Of a stretch of 64,000 nucleotides of DNA, positions 1 to 7,959 are shown piece by piece (positions within the stretch are counted from its first letter, which is position 1; every line of letters begins with the position of its first letter). Source of the DNA: JANQIO01 sp036351375 (GTDB taxonomy: Bacteria; Pseudomonadota; Gammaproteobacteria; Pseudomonadales; Halieaceae); contig JAZBOY010000100.1 of the NCBI GenBank assembly GCA_036351375.1, positions 45,332 through 109,331 on the forward strand, read 5' to 3'. The notes under the pieces were generated by a model that did no database searches, had not been told where the DNA came from, and saw nothing but the letters and a program-made list of their open reading frames with translations. Position numbers and translations under genes: made by a program.

Positions 1-261
1 CGGCATCTGGCCAGCGGCCGAGCGCTGGGCCGCGCTGAGACCCGCCTCCACGACCGCCGCGCAGGCACCCGCCTGCGCCACCGCCGCCAGGTAGTCGCGG
101 CCGTCATGCTGCTCGCCCTTGAGGGCCAGGAACAGATCACCCGGCTGCACGCGACGACTGTCCAGCGCCAGCCCGTAGACCGGCAGGGCCACCGCGTCGG
201 CGATGCCCAGCAGCAAGCGGAACAGTGGTACCGCGTGCCCCGGTGAGGTCGGCAACGGCAT
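1..261 (-). CDS. murE: MurE, UDP-MurNAc-tripeptide synthetase, N-terminal fragment
   Basis: This is the first 87 codons of a gene that runs off the left edge of the window. MurE is a cytoplasmic ATP-dependent ligase that adds the third residue (normally meso-diaminopimelate) to UDP-MurNAc-L-Ala-D-Glu in peptidoglycan synthesis. The visible part has the Mur-ligase N-terminal pattern: a LDSRRVQPGDLF stretch at residues 33-44, then ALKGEQHDGRDYL and an alanine-rich helix. The ATG at 261 overlaps the ftsI TGA (TGATG), so the two are translationally coupled, as usual in the dcw cluster. The ATP-binding and C-terminal domains lie outside the window, so substrate specificity cannot be judged. Confidence 0.9.
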   Translation of the reverse strand, partial: MPLPTSPGHAVPLFRLLLGIADAVALPVYGLALDSRRVQPGDLFLALKGEQHDGRDYLAAVAQAGACAAVVEAGLSAAQRSAAGQMP

Positions 262-1991
262 CACGCCTCACCCCCTGCCGCCTGTTCGCGAGACGCAAGG
301 TCGCGGTCCGGCCGGTTGGGCACAACGTTGAGCATGCGCAGGGCGCCCTCGGTAATGCGGCTGAAGACCGGAGCCGCCACTTCACCACCGTAGTAGCGGT
401 CGCCCTTGGGCTCATCGATCAACACCACTGTCACCAGGCGCGGCTCGCGCACCGGTGCAATGCCGGCAAAAAATGCGAGGTAGCGATCGTCGGCGTAGCC
501 GCCGCTATCGACCTTGTGTGCGGTACCGGTTTTGCCCGCCACCCCGTAGCCTTCGACCCGCGCGCTGCGCGCCGTTCCGTCCTCGCTGGTGACGCCGTGC
601 AACACTTCGAGCACCTGTTGGGCAATGCGCGGCTCCACCATCTGGCGGGCATCCACGGCGGACTCGTCATCCAGTTTCAGCAGGCTGGGCGTGAGCAGCC
701 GGCCCTCGTTGGCGAGCACGCCGTAGGCGCGCGCCAGCTGCAGGGGCGTGACGGCCAGCCCGTAACCATAGGCCAGGGTGACGCGTTCGATATCGCGCCA
801 GCGATCCCTGAAGGGCAGCACGCCGGCGCTCTCGCCGGGGAACCCGGTGCCCGGGTTTTCGCCCAGGCCGAAGCGGGTAAAGGCCTGCCAGACGGCCTGC
901 TCGTCCAGGCTCAACGCCATCTTGACGATGCCCACCTGGCTGGATTTTGCCACCACCCGCGCGACACTGAGCTCGCCGTAATTGACCGGGTCGAGCAGCA
1001 CCTTGCTGCCCACCTGTACCCGTCCCGGTGAGGTATCGATGACCGTGTCCGGTGTGTACAGGCCGCTCTCAAGCGCGGCCACCAGGGTCAGCGGCTTCAT
1101 GGTGGAGCCGGGCTCGAAGACGTCGGTGAGCGCGCGATTGCGGGTGCTGCCGGTTTCCAGGGAACCGCGGCCGTTGGGGTTGTAGCTCGGGTAGTTGACC
1201 AGCGCCAGCACCTCTCCGGTGCGGCTGTCCAGGCTCACTACCGTGCCCGCACGGGCGCCGGAGGTGGCCACCGCGCGCTGCAGCTCACGGTGCGCCAGGT
1301 ACTGCAGGCGCAGGTCGATGCTCAACTGCAGGTCGCGTCCCGGCTCGGCGGCACGCAGTTCGCCGATATCCCGCACCACTTCACCGTGCAGATCCTTGAT
1401 AACCTGCTTGCGACCCGGGGTGCCCTTGAGCCAGTCCTCAAAGGCCAGCTCCATACCCTCGATGCCGCGATCGTCCACGTCCGTCATGCCCACTACGTGC
1501 GCCGCCACTTCGCCCGCCGGGTAGTAGCGCTGGTACTCACGGTGACCGCCAACGCCGGGAATCTTGCGGCGCAATACGCTGCGCGCCTCCGGCGGGGTCA
1601 TGTGTCGCTGCAGGTACATGAATTCTCGGTTTGCATAATTCTCCAGCCGGGTGACCAGGACGCCTGGCGCCAGGCCCAGGGCAGACTCCAGCTCGTCGAC
1701 ACGGTCGGAGGCCGCCAGCTGCCGGGGGTTTGCCCACAGGCTGATCACCGGCGTACTCACCGCCAGCGGTTCTCCGCGGCGGTCGGACACGATGCCCCGG
1801 TAGGCCGGAATCTCCGCACTGCGCACGTAGCGTGCCGCGCCCTGGTCCTGCAGGAAGGCGTAGCCGCGATCACTTTCCAGCACCTGCAGGCTCAGCACCC
1901 GCCACACCAGCAAGGCGAATAATAGGGTGATAATTGTGGCCATCAGATGGCTGCGCCAGGGCGAAACCGGGTTGTAAGTGGTCCGGCTCAT
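261..1991 (-). CDS. ftsI: FtsI (PBP3), septal peptidoglycan transpeptidase
   Basis: A 576-residue class B penicillin-binding protein that cross-links peptidoglycan at the septum with FtsW/FtsQLB. A short cytoplasmic N-terminus is followed by one membrane segment (about residues 16-36), a PBP dimerisation domain and the transpeptidase domain. The nucleophile motif STMK puts the catalytic serine at residue 296, and KTG is at 487-489. The second motif, normally SSN, reads SSQ at residues 350-352 (AKSSQVG), which is unusual and is discussed as a finding. The start overlaps the end of ftsL by 4 bases and the stop overlaps the murE start. Length and order match the gammaproteobacterial dcw cluster. 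Confidence 0.96.
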   Translation of the reverse strand: MSRTTYNPVSPWRSHLMATIITLLFALLVWRVLSLQVLESDRGYAFLQDQGAARYVRSAEIPAYRGIVSDRRGEPLAVSTPVISLWANPRQLAASDRVDELESALGLAPGVLVTRLENYANREFMYLQRHMTPPEARSVLRRKIPGVGGHREYQRYYPAGEVAAHVVGMTDVDDRGIEGMELAFEDWLKGTPGRKQVIKDLHGEVVRDIGELRAAEPGRDLQLSIDLRLQYLAHRELQRAVATSGARAGTVVSLDSRTGEVLALVNYPSYNPNGRGSLETGSTRNRALTDVFEPGSTMKPLTLVAALESGLYTPDTVIDTSPGRVQVGSKVLLDPVNYGELSVARVVAKSSQVGIVKMALSLDEQAVWQAFTRFGLGENPGTGFPGESAGVLPFRDRWRDIERVTLAYGYGLAVTPLQLARAYGVLANEGRLLTPSLLKLDDESAVDARQMVEPRIAQQVLEVLHGVTSEDGTARSARVEGYGVAGKTGTAHKVDSGGYADDRYLAFFAGIAPVREPRLVTVVLIDEPKGDRYYGGEVAAPVFSRITEGALRMLNVVPNRPDRDLASREQAAGGEA

Positions 1992-2281
1992 GGCGCGACC
2001 ACATCAAGTTCGGCGGCTTTCGGCAGGCGCATGCCCAGCTCGCGGCGCGCCAGTTGCTCCACCCGGTGGTGGGCGGCCCAGGTGCTCTGCTCGAGCAGCA
2101 GCTTGCCCCACTGCTCCTGCATGTTCCATTGGCCGGTCTGCAGCGCGGCCAGTCGTGCGTAGGCCTGCCGACAATGGTGAGACGCGCCGACGATGGACAC
2201 AGCCGTCGAAACAATCGCCAGCACCAGCACGAGGTTAAGCACCACCCAGCCGCGCAAGGGTTTCTGCGCTGAGCGAGTCAT
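1988..2281 (-). CDS. ftsL: FtsL, divisome membrane protein
   Basis: A 97-residue bitopic protein with a short cytoplasmic N-terminus, one hydrophobic segment (about residues 10-32, WVVLNLVLVLAIVSTAVSIV) and a periplasmic helical region suited to coiled-coil pairing with FtsB. FtsL, FtsB and FtsQ form the complex that activates FtsWI. FtsL diverges fast, so the call rests on size, topology and position between rsmH and ftsI. It overlaps rsmH by 4 bases (ATGA) and ftsI by 4 bases, so the three are probably translated as a coupled unit. Confidence 0.9.
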   Translation of the reverse strand: MTRSAQKPLRGWVVLNLVLVLAIVSTAVSIVGASHHCRQAYARLAALQTGQWNMQEQWGKLLLEQSTWAAHHRVEQLARRELGMRLPKAAELDVVAP

Positions 2282-3207
2282 GCGGCCAGCCCCGGCAGGC
2301 GCTCTGCCACTCGCATGACTGCGCTGCGGGAGCGCGGGTTGGCCGCTATTTCTTGCGCCGAGGGTTTGATCGCCTTGCCGACCGCTGCCAGCTTCTTCTC
2401 GACCTGGCTCTCCATCACCGGCACGCCCCGCGGCGGCTGTTCGCCCCGGCTCATGCGGCGAATGAAACGCTTGACCATGCGATCTTCGAGGGAGTGGAAG
2501 CTGATGATCACCAGGCGTCCGCCCGGCCGCAGCAGGTCAACGACCTCGTCGAGCAGCAGCTCAAGGTCGACCAGCTCGCGATTGATCCAGATGCGAATGC
2601 CCTGGAAGGCACGGGTGGCCGGGTGCTTGTGCTTCTCCCAGCTGGGGTTGGCCTCGGAGACGATCTGGGCCAGCTGGCCAGTGGTGTTGATGGGGCCTGC
2701 TTCGAGAGCGCGCAGGATGGCACTGGCGATACGACCGGCGTGACGTTCCTCGCCATACTCGCGCAGGACGCTGGCGATATCACCGTGAGAGGCACTCGCC
2801 AGCCACTCGGCCGCGGTCTGCCCCCGGGTAGTGTCCATGCGCATGTCCAACGGCCCATCCTGGCTGAATGAAAAACCCCGCTCGGCCTCATCCAGCTGCG
2901 GGCTGGAGACACCGAGATCCAATAAAATTCCATCAACTGCGCCGATCCCCAACCGACGCAGTTGATGGGGAAGCCGGGCGAACGAATCGTGTTCGAAGTC
3001 GAAACGGTCGTCGCCCTCCTTTAACTGTCTGGCGACCTCGATCGCCTGCGGATCCTTGTCTACGCCCAAGAGATGACCCTCCTCGCTGAGCGCCGCAAGA
3101 ATTTCGCGACTATGGCCACCGCGCCCGAAGGTGCCGTCAACGTAGTAGCCATCTCGCACCGTCACGAGAGCTTCCACCGCCTCTCGCAACAAAACCGTCT
3201 GGTGCAC
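2278..3207 (-). CDS. rsmH: RsmH (MraW), 16S rRNA m4C1402 methyltransferase
   Basis: A 309-residue SAM-dependent enzyme that N4-methylates C1402 of 16S rRNA, acting with RsmI (also in this window) to form m4Cm1402. The N-terminus HQTVLLREAV, the SAM-binding YVDGTFGRGGHS and the LDLGVSSPQLD, RGFSFSQDGPLDMRMD and IISFHSLEDRMVK motifs are all typical of the family. The start is GTG at 3207, preceded by a strong AGGGGG ribosome-binding site. It follows mraZ after a 9-base gap, in the standard order. Confidence 0.97.
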   Translation of the reverse strand: MHQTVLLREAVEALVTVRDGYYVDGTFGRGGHSREILAALSEEGHLLGVDKDPQAIEVARQLKEGDDRFDFEHDSFARLPHQLRRLGIGAVDGILLDLGVSSPQLDEAERGFSFSQDGPLDMRMDTTRGQTAAEWLASASHGDIASVLREYGEERHAGRIASAILRALEAGPINTTGQLAQIVSEANPSWEKHKHPATRAFQGIRIWINRELVDLELLLDEVVDLLRPGGRLVIISFHSLEDRMVKRFIRRMSRGEQPPRGVPVMESQVEKKLAAVGKAIKPSAQEIAANPRSRSAVMRVAERLPGLAA

Positions 3208-3216
3208 ACCGACCCC

Positions 3217-3672
3217 CTAGAGCGTCAGCGACATCAATTCTTCGGGAAGCGCCGCATCCGGACCGGATTCCGACAGCGCCTGTTCGCGCTCCGCCAGCCA
3301 CAGGTCTTCCGACCACAGCTCCAGCTTCTTGCCCTGGCCCACCAGCACCAGCTTCTTTTCCAGCCTGGCGTAGTCGCGCAGCGGCGCTGGCAGCAGGATG
3401 CGGCCGTTGCCATCCAGCTCAAGGTCGGTGGCATAGCCGATGACCAGACGCTGGAAACGCTTCACCGCCGGGTTCAGGGCAGGCAGGTCCTGAATCTCCT
3501 GCTCAATTTTTTCCCATTCGGGCAGGGGGTAGATAAAGAGGCACTGCGACTGGGTATCAATGGTCGCCACCAGTTGGCCGTCGCAATGGCTCATCAACGG
3601 CTCGCGCTGGCGAGCCGGCATAGCCAGCCTGCCCTTGGCGTCCATGTTGATATGTTGCACCCCGCGAAACAT
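3217..3672 (-). CDS. mraZ: MraZ, transcriptional regulator of the dcw cluster
   Basis: A 151-residue protein with two AbrB-like DNA-binding repeats. It begins MFRGVQHINMDAKGRLAMPAR, followed by the second repeat with DLELDGNGRILLPAPLRDY. MraZ represses its own promoter at the head of the division and cell-wall cluster. The frame can be extended to a GTG at 3678, but the ATG at 3672 gives the canonical MFRG start and has a GGGGA Shine-Dalgarno about 10 bases upstream, so it is preferred. A decamer operator array and a strong promoter lie immediately upstream. Confidence 0.95.
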   Translation of the reverse strand: MFRGVQHINMDAKGRLAMPARQREPLMSHCDGQLVATIDTQSQCLFIYPLPEWEKIEQEIQDLPALNPAVKRFQRLVIGYATDLELDGNGRILLPAPLRDYARLEKKLVLVGQGKKLELWSEDLWLAEREQALSESGPDAALPEELMSLTL

Positions 3673-3699
3673 CGCCACTGATCCCCACTGAATGGTTCC

Positions 3700-3739
3700 C
3701 TAAAACCACCGAAAACCAAAAAATCCCACTTATTCCCAC
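3700..3739 (-). promoter_or_regulatory. Putative MraZ-box array in the mraZ leader
   Basis: On the minus strand there are four head-to-tail 10-base units: GTGGGAATAA, GTGGGATTTT, then the degenerate TTGGTTTTCG and GTGGTTTTAG. Known MraZ operators are TGGGN repeats spaced by 5 bases. The first two units fit this exactly and the other two keep the 10-base phase. The array lies between the promoter and the mraZ start, which suits autorepression. Confidence 0.7.
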
Positions 3740-3747
3740 TTTTCGAC

Positions 3748-3777
3748 ACTATAGGTACGCACCAGTGACACTGTCAA
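3748..3777 (-). promoter_or_regulatory. Sigma-70 promoter of the dcw cluster
   Basis: On the minus strand a perfect -35 box TTGACA (3772-3777) is followed after 18 bases by TATAGT (3748-3753). It lies just upstream of the MraZ boxes and about 75 bases upstream of mraZ. It is the best sigma-70 match noticed in the window. Confidence 0.75.
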
Positions 3778-4070
3778 TACGGCGCGACTGAAAAAACCTT
3801 GGGATTTCAGTGAATTACGTCAAGAAAATGGCAATCCAGGCGAGATTTCAGGGCAATTTTCCTGCGCAAAAGGACCACCAAAACAGCCTCATATGGGGCA
3901 CTTCTGACACTTTACTTTAAGTTGACGACCGTTTTCTTCTTAAAAAAGCCGCCCCTTATTCGAAAATCATCTAGATGAGTCTGCCGTGGGCGTCGGCAAG
4001 GCCAAATCAAGGCCCCTGGTCTATCATTTGCAGCGTGATAACGGCCCGCGCGTGGGCACGGGAGAGTGGT
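3778..4070. other. AT-richer divergent spacer with a 12-bp palindrome
   Basis: This 290-base stretch separates mraZ (minus) from the small gene at 4071 (plus). It is clearly richer in A+T than the surroundings. A perfect 12-bp palindrome, TCATCTAGATGA, lies at 3967-3978, about 90 bases upstream of the plus-strand gene, and a short CTGAAA/TTTCAG inverted repeat lies further left. A TATCAT at 4022-4027 could be a -10 box for the small gene, but no convincing -35 is seen. No gene is recognised. Confidence 0.4.
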
Positions 4071-4334
4071 ATGAGCAAGCTGAAGCACGAGGCCGAACTG
4101 GTAACCGAAGCCCTGCGCATCGGGGAGATCTACGCCCGCAAGCGCGGGGTCGGCGCCTTCGAAGCCACGGACTCCGCCCACGACAAGGTCACCTACCTCT
4201 ACCGGCTACTGGTCCACGACAAGCTGATACAGCCCCTGGCGAAGGGCCACGAGAAGGTCCCGGAGATGAAACACAAGCTCGCGCTCTGGATCTCCCGTCA
4301 ACTCCCGGACGACCACCCCCTCAAACAGGGTTGA
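4071..4334 (+). CDS. Small conserved protein, DUF5062-like
   Basis: An 87-residue, charged, apparently soluble protein (MSKLKHEAELVTEALRIGEI at the start) with no signal peptide or membrane segment. It looks largely alpha-helical and resembles the DUF5062 family of gammaproteobacteria as remembered; no function is known. The frame is open further upstream, but ATG 4071 has a good GGGAGAG ribosome-binding site at 4060-4066 and is chosen. It is monocistronic and divergent from mraZ. A large inverted repeat lies 40 bases downstream and may end its transcript. Confidence 0.65.
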   Translation: MSKLKHEAELVTEALRIGEIYARKRGVGAFEATDSAHDKVTYLYRLLVHDKLIQPLAKGHEKVPEMKHKLALWISRQLPDDHPLKQG

Positions 4335-4375
4335 CCCATGCCTGTGAGGTGCGCGCCTGCGATGCCGCACGCGCT

Positions 4376-4491
4376 ATGCCTGGGGTACTTCCGGGACACG
4401 CTACAAGCATGACATCCCTGTCTCGCTCGGCTGCGCGGTTCCCCGCCGGGACCGTCCTGGCCGCAGACGGTCCCGGAAGTACCCCAGGCAT
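4376..4491. repeat. Inverted repeat with perfect 22-bp arms
   Basis: The arms at 4376-4397 and 4470-4491 are perfect reverse complements (left arm begins ATGCCTGGGGTACTTCC) separated by a 72-base GC-rich loop. No coding sequence fits here convincingly. It has the look of a dispersed REP/MITE-like element or a very long hairpin downstream of the small gene at 4071. Confidence 0.75.
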
Positions 4492-4581
4492 CCCGCGCGC
4501 TCCGATGGCGCCACAATTAGTCAGTGGTTCCTTGCACAGACAAAGGTAATGCGAGATAGGAGAGTACGGTTGGGTGACTTG

Positions 4582-4682
4582 GCGCCTCCACCCCACCTTA
4601 GGGGCAGAGACCTACAGCGGTAAGAAGCAGGAAGGCGATGTAGCGCCTCCACCCCACCTTAGGGGCAGAGACCTACAGCGGT
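4582..4682. repeat. Two exact 40-bp direct repeats downstream of rnpB
   Basis: The copies are 4582-4621 and 4643-4682 (unit begins GCGCCTCCACCCCACC and ends CCTACAGCGGT), identical over 40 bases and separated by 21 bases. Each contains a small CCCC/GGGG inverted repeat. On the minus strand they lie directly after the 3' end of RNase P RNA, so they would be in its primary transcript if it reads through. Confidence 0.8.
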
Positions 4683-4688
4683 GTTATA

Positions 4689-5030
4689 AAGAGCCAGTCG
4701 ATAAGCCGGGTTCTGTCGTGGACGATCATTCATCTGCGACAGGCGTCGCCGCCTGCCTGTAGCGACCTACCCGAATCCACTGCGGGCCGCAGCTATGGAT
4801 TCCTATTTGGTCTTGCTCCGAGTGGGGTTTACCATCGCCACGCCTGTTGCCAGCCGCGCGGTGCGCTCTTACCGCACCTTTTCACCCTTACCCCCGCAAA
4901 GACGGAGGCGGTATCCTTTCTGTTGCACTTTCCGTAGGCTCGCGCCCCCCAGGCGTTACCTGGCACTCTGCCCTGTGGAGCCCGGACTTTCCTCCGCGCT
5001 TGCGCACAGCGATCGCCTGACCAACTCCGG
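4689..5030 (-). ncRNA. rnpB: RNase P RNA (class A)
   Basis: The catalytic RNA of RNase P, which matures tRNA 5' ends. On the minus strand the signature GGAGGAAAGTCCGGGCTCC lies near the 5' end. The conserved AGGTAACGCCTGG and GGTAAGGGTGAAA core segments follow, then TAAGAGCGCACCGC. The 3' end has GGTAGG and GACAGAACCCGGCTTATCGA. The ends were set by pairing GAGTTGGTC at the 5' side with GACTGGCTC at the 3' side to form helix P1, giving about 342 nt, normal for class A. It sits between rsmI and mraZ, as in Pseudomonas. Exact ends are uncertain by a few bases. Confidence 0.93.
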
Positions 5031-5038
5031 CCGCAAGG

Positions 5039-5866
5039 TTAGCGGGAAATGAGGTAGTCGTACAGCGCCTTCTTGCGCAGTCCGAAGGCATCGGCCACCA
5101 GCCCCGCTGCCTGTCGCGGTGGCAGGGTTTCCGACAGCAGCTCGAGCATGCGGGCAATTTCCGGAGTGATTTCTGTCGCCACCTGCTGTGTGCCCGCGAC
5201 CAGCAACACGATTTCGCCGCGGGCCTGGTTGCTGTCCTGCTCTACCCGCTCCACCAGCTCGAACAGCGGTGCCCGCAGCACCGTCTCAAAGGTCTTGGTC
5301 AGCTCCCTGGCCAGCACGGCCAGCCGGTCTGCGCCAAGCACGTCGCGCATATCCCGGAGCGTTTCCAGCACCCGGTGCGGCGCCTCGTAGAACACCAGGG
5401 TTGCGGTCTCCTGGGCCAGCGCCTCAAGTTCGCTGCGGCGGCTGCCGGACTTCGCGGGCAGGAAGCCCTCGAAGCGAAACCGGTCAGTCGGCAGGCCCGC
5501 GACCGACAGGGCAGCCACGGCGGCACTGGCGCCGGGCACCGGCACCACGGTCCAGCCGCGTTCGTGGGCGTGGCGCACCAGCCGAAAGCCGGGATCGGAT
5601 ATCAGCGGCGTGCCGGCATCGGATATCAGGGCGACGCTGCCGCCACCCTCGATGCAGCGCTCGATGCGAGCCAGGGCGCCGCTATCGCTGTGGTCGTGGT
5701 AGGCCATCATGGGCGTTTCGATATTGAAATGCCTGAGCAAGGGGGCGCTGTGACGGGTATCCTCTGCAGCGATGAGGTCCGCCGACTGTAGTATTTCTAC
5801 GGCCCGGGGTACCATATCGCCGAGGTTTCCGATCGGCGTGGCAACCACGTAGAGTCCGCTCTCCAT
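5039..5866 (-). CDS. rsmI: RsmI, 16S rRNA 2'-O-methyltransferase (C1402)
   Basis: A 275-residue tetrapyrrole-methylase-fold enzyme that 2'-O-methylates C1402 of 16S rRNA together with RsmH. The family motifs are present: LYVVATPIGNLGDMVPRA at the N-terminus, AEDTRHS, SDAGTPLISDPG and VPVPGASA. The frame opens to 5896, but ATG 5866 (MESGLYVVATPIGN) fits the family start and has a GGGAGCAGG ribosome-binding site. It is divergent from lpoA and ends 9 bases before rnpB. Confidence 0.95.
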   Translation of the reverse strand: MESGLYVVATPIGNLGDMVPRAVEILQSADLIAAEDTRHSAPLLRHFNIETPMMAYHDHSDSGALARIERCIEGGGSVALISDAGTPLISDPGFRLVRHAHERGWTVVPVPGASAAVAALSVAGLPTDRFRFEGFLPAKSGSRRSELEALAQETATLVFYEAPHRVLETLRDMRDVLGADRLAVLARELTKTFETVLRAPLFELVERVEQDSNQARGEIVLLVAGTQQVATEITPEIARMLELLSETLPPRQAAGLVADAFGLRKKALYDYLISR

Positions 5867-6005
5867 CCTGCTCCCCCAGAGTGTTGGTAGCGCCACGGCC
5901 GGGTCGTCACCAGTACCAGCAGCGCTTGTCGCAAGCTTTTTCGTTTATTTGCAGCTTCAGCGTTTTACTTGCATTGACCCACTCAACAGTGACACAACGC
6001 CAACC

Positions 6006-7922
6006 GTGAACAGGACCAATTCGACTTTCAGCCTCCGACCGCTTTCCATTCTTGCCGCGCTGGCGCTGCTGAGCTTGCTGGCCAGCTGCGCTTCCGGGCC
6101 GGTGGAACAGACGCGCCGGCCCCTGCCCGCCGACGATATCGTCACCCTGCCGCCGGAGAGCGGCGAAGAAACCGCCTACACGGCAAGACTTCGTGAGGCC
6201 GAGCAGCTGCTGGCAGAGCGTCAGCTATTGCCCGCGGCCAGCATACTGAGGGACCTGGACGCCGACAAGCTCAGCGCCAGCGAGCGAGTGCGCTCGCTGG
6301 CCATGGAAACCGAACTGCTCTACCTGCAGGGCGACACGGCGACGGCACTGGCAGGCTTGCGCGAAACGGTTGCACTGCTGGGCCCTCTCGATCCCGCCCT
6401 GCGCGACCCCCTGGACCGCTGGCAGCTGCGGCTGGTGTTGACCGAAGAGGGCCCGCTGGCCGCCGCCCGCCTCGCCGATCGGCTGCTGCTGACCAACGAA
6501 GACCCGGCGCGGGAAACCGCCCTGCTGGAATTCATATGGCACAACCTGCAGCGCACGCCGGTGGACACCCTCGATGCGCAGCTGCAGCAACCGGTCAGCC
6601 AGCACTGGCGAGGCTGGCTGGAACTGGCGGTGCTGGCCGCCGATGTCATGGAGAGCCCGGAAGTGCAGCTCGCCCAGCTCGACCTGTGGCGCGAGCGGCA
6701 CGCCTCGCACCGGGCGGCGCTGCAACTGCCCGGCGGGCTCGCCGCCCTGGACAGCACTCAAACGCCAGGGCGCATCGCCCTGTTACTGCCACTGAGCGGC
6801 GGTGCCCGCGACAACGCCCAGGCCCTGCTGCAGGGCTACCTGGCCGCCCAGTTCGAGGCGCGCCGGCGCGGCTGGCCGGAACAGGAACTCATGGTCATGG
6901 ACAGCGCGGCACAGCCGGATTTCAACAGCGCCTACCAGGTGGCGGTAAGGGCCGGCGCGGAGCTGGTGATCGGCCCGCTGACCCCGGAGGCATTGCTGGA
7001 CTGGCAACCGCTGCCGGAGGACCCGGTACCGGTAATGACCCTGGCCTGGCACCCCGCCGCGGAACGCTTCGCACCGCGTCCGGCGACGCCGTTCGAGGGG
7101 GTTGAGGGTGTCGAAAACCTCGAGGAGCTTGAAGCGGTCGAGGCAATCGAAGCTGTCGAGGAAGGTACCCCCACCCTGCAGCCGCCCGTGCAGTTGGGCC
7201 TGACCGCCGTCGACGAGGCCCGCCAGCTGGCGCGACTGGGATACGACAGCGGCGCCCGCACCGCGCTGCTGATCCGCCCTGCGGGTGACTGGGGCGACAC
7301 CATGAGTGATGCCCTGGGGCAGGCCTGGCGCGAACGCGAAGGCGAGCTGCGCGCCATCGCCACCTTCACCGGCCAGACGGATTACTCAAGCAGCCTGAAG
7401 GCCGCCCTGAGCCTGAGCGAAAGCGAGAGTCGCGCCACCCGCATGCGCCGGCTGCTGGGGGAGCCCACCGAGTTCACGCCGCGCCGCCGGCAGGATATCG
7501 ATATTGTTTTCCTGCTCAGCGACAACCCCCAGCACGCTCGCTCCATCAAACCACTGATTGCCTTTCACTACGCCGGCGACCTGCCGGTCTACTCCACCTC
7601 GGCGATCTTCAGCGGTCGCCGCGACCCGCAGCGGGACCGCGACCTGAACGGCATCCGGCTGCTGGAGATGCCGTGGATGCTGGCGACCGAGGGCGGCCTG
7701 TCGGACAGCCTCGGCACAGAAAACGGCGAAGACGAACGTGCCGGCCTGCACGCCCTGGGCGCCGATGCGTTCATGCTCACCTGGCGCCTCGCCCAGCTGC
7801 GGGATTCCGGCGACGCCCGCGTACGTGGCAACACCGGCCTTCTGAACATGGATAATGTCGGTCGCGTGCACCGCGAGCTGGTGCCCGCCCAGTTCCAGGG
7901 GGGCGTCCCACAAACCCGCTAG
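6006..7922 (+). CDS. lpoA: LpoA-like outer-membrane lipoprotein, PBP1a activator
   Basis: A 638-residue lipoprotein of the LpoA family, which reaches from the outer membrane to activate PBP1a during peptidoglycan synthesis. A type II signal peptide ends in LLASC, with the acylated cysteine about residue 28. A helical TPR-like N-terminal half is followed by a periplasmic-binding-protein-like C-terminal half (GRIALLLPLSGGARDNAQALLQG). GTG 6006 is chosen because it puts the lipobox at the usual distance; a TTG at 5949 would add 19 residues. An acidic low-complexity insert, VEGVENLEELEAVEAIEAVE (near DNA 7098-7160), sits inside the C-terminal domain. It heads the lpoA-yraN-diaA-dolP run and is divergent from rsmI. 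Confidence 0.88.
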   Translation: MNRTNSTFSLRPLSILAALALLSLLASCASGPVEQTRRPLPADDIVTLPPESGEETAYTARLREAEQLLAERQLLPAASILRDLDADKLSASERVRSLAMETELLYLQGDTATALAGLRETVALLGPLDPALRDPLDRWQLRLVLTEEGPLAAARLADRLLLTNEDPARETALLEFIWHNLQRTPVDTLDAQLQQPVSQHWRGWLELAVLAADVMESPEVQLAQLDLWRERHASHRAALQLPGGLAALDSTQTPGRIALLLPLSGGARDNAQALLQGYLAAQFEARRRGWPEQELMVMDSAAQPDFNSAYQVAVRAGAELVIGPLTPEALLDWQPLPEDPVPVMTLAWHPAAERFAPRPATPFEGVEGVENLEELEAVEAIEAVEEGTPTLQPPVQLGLTAVDEARQLARLGYDSGARTALLIRPAGDWGDTMSDALGQAWREREGELRAIATFTGQTDYSSSLKAALSLSESESRATRMRRLLGEPTEFTPRRRQDIDIVFLLSDNPQHARSIKPLIAFHYAGDLPVYSTSAIFSGRRDPQRDRDLNGIRLLEMPWMLATEGGLSDSLGTENGEDERAGLHALGADAFMLTWRLAQLRDSGDARVRGNTGLLNMDNVGRVHRELVPAQFQGGVPQTR

Positions 7923-7959
7923 GCCAGACTGCAACAGCCGCCAGTGACAGGGAGGTCAC

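Noticed and set aside
4298..4762. Small frames on both strands around the repeats
   Set aside because: They run through the inverted and direct repeats and look non-coding.
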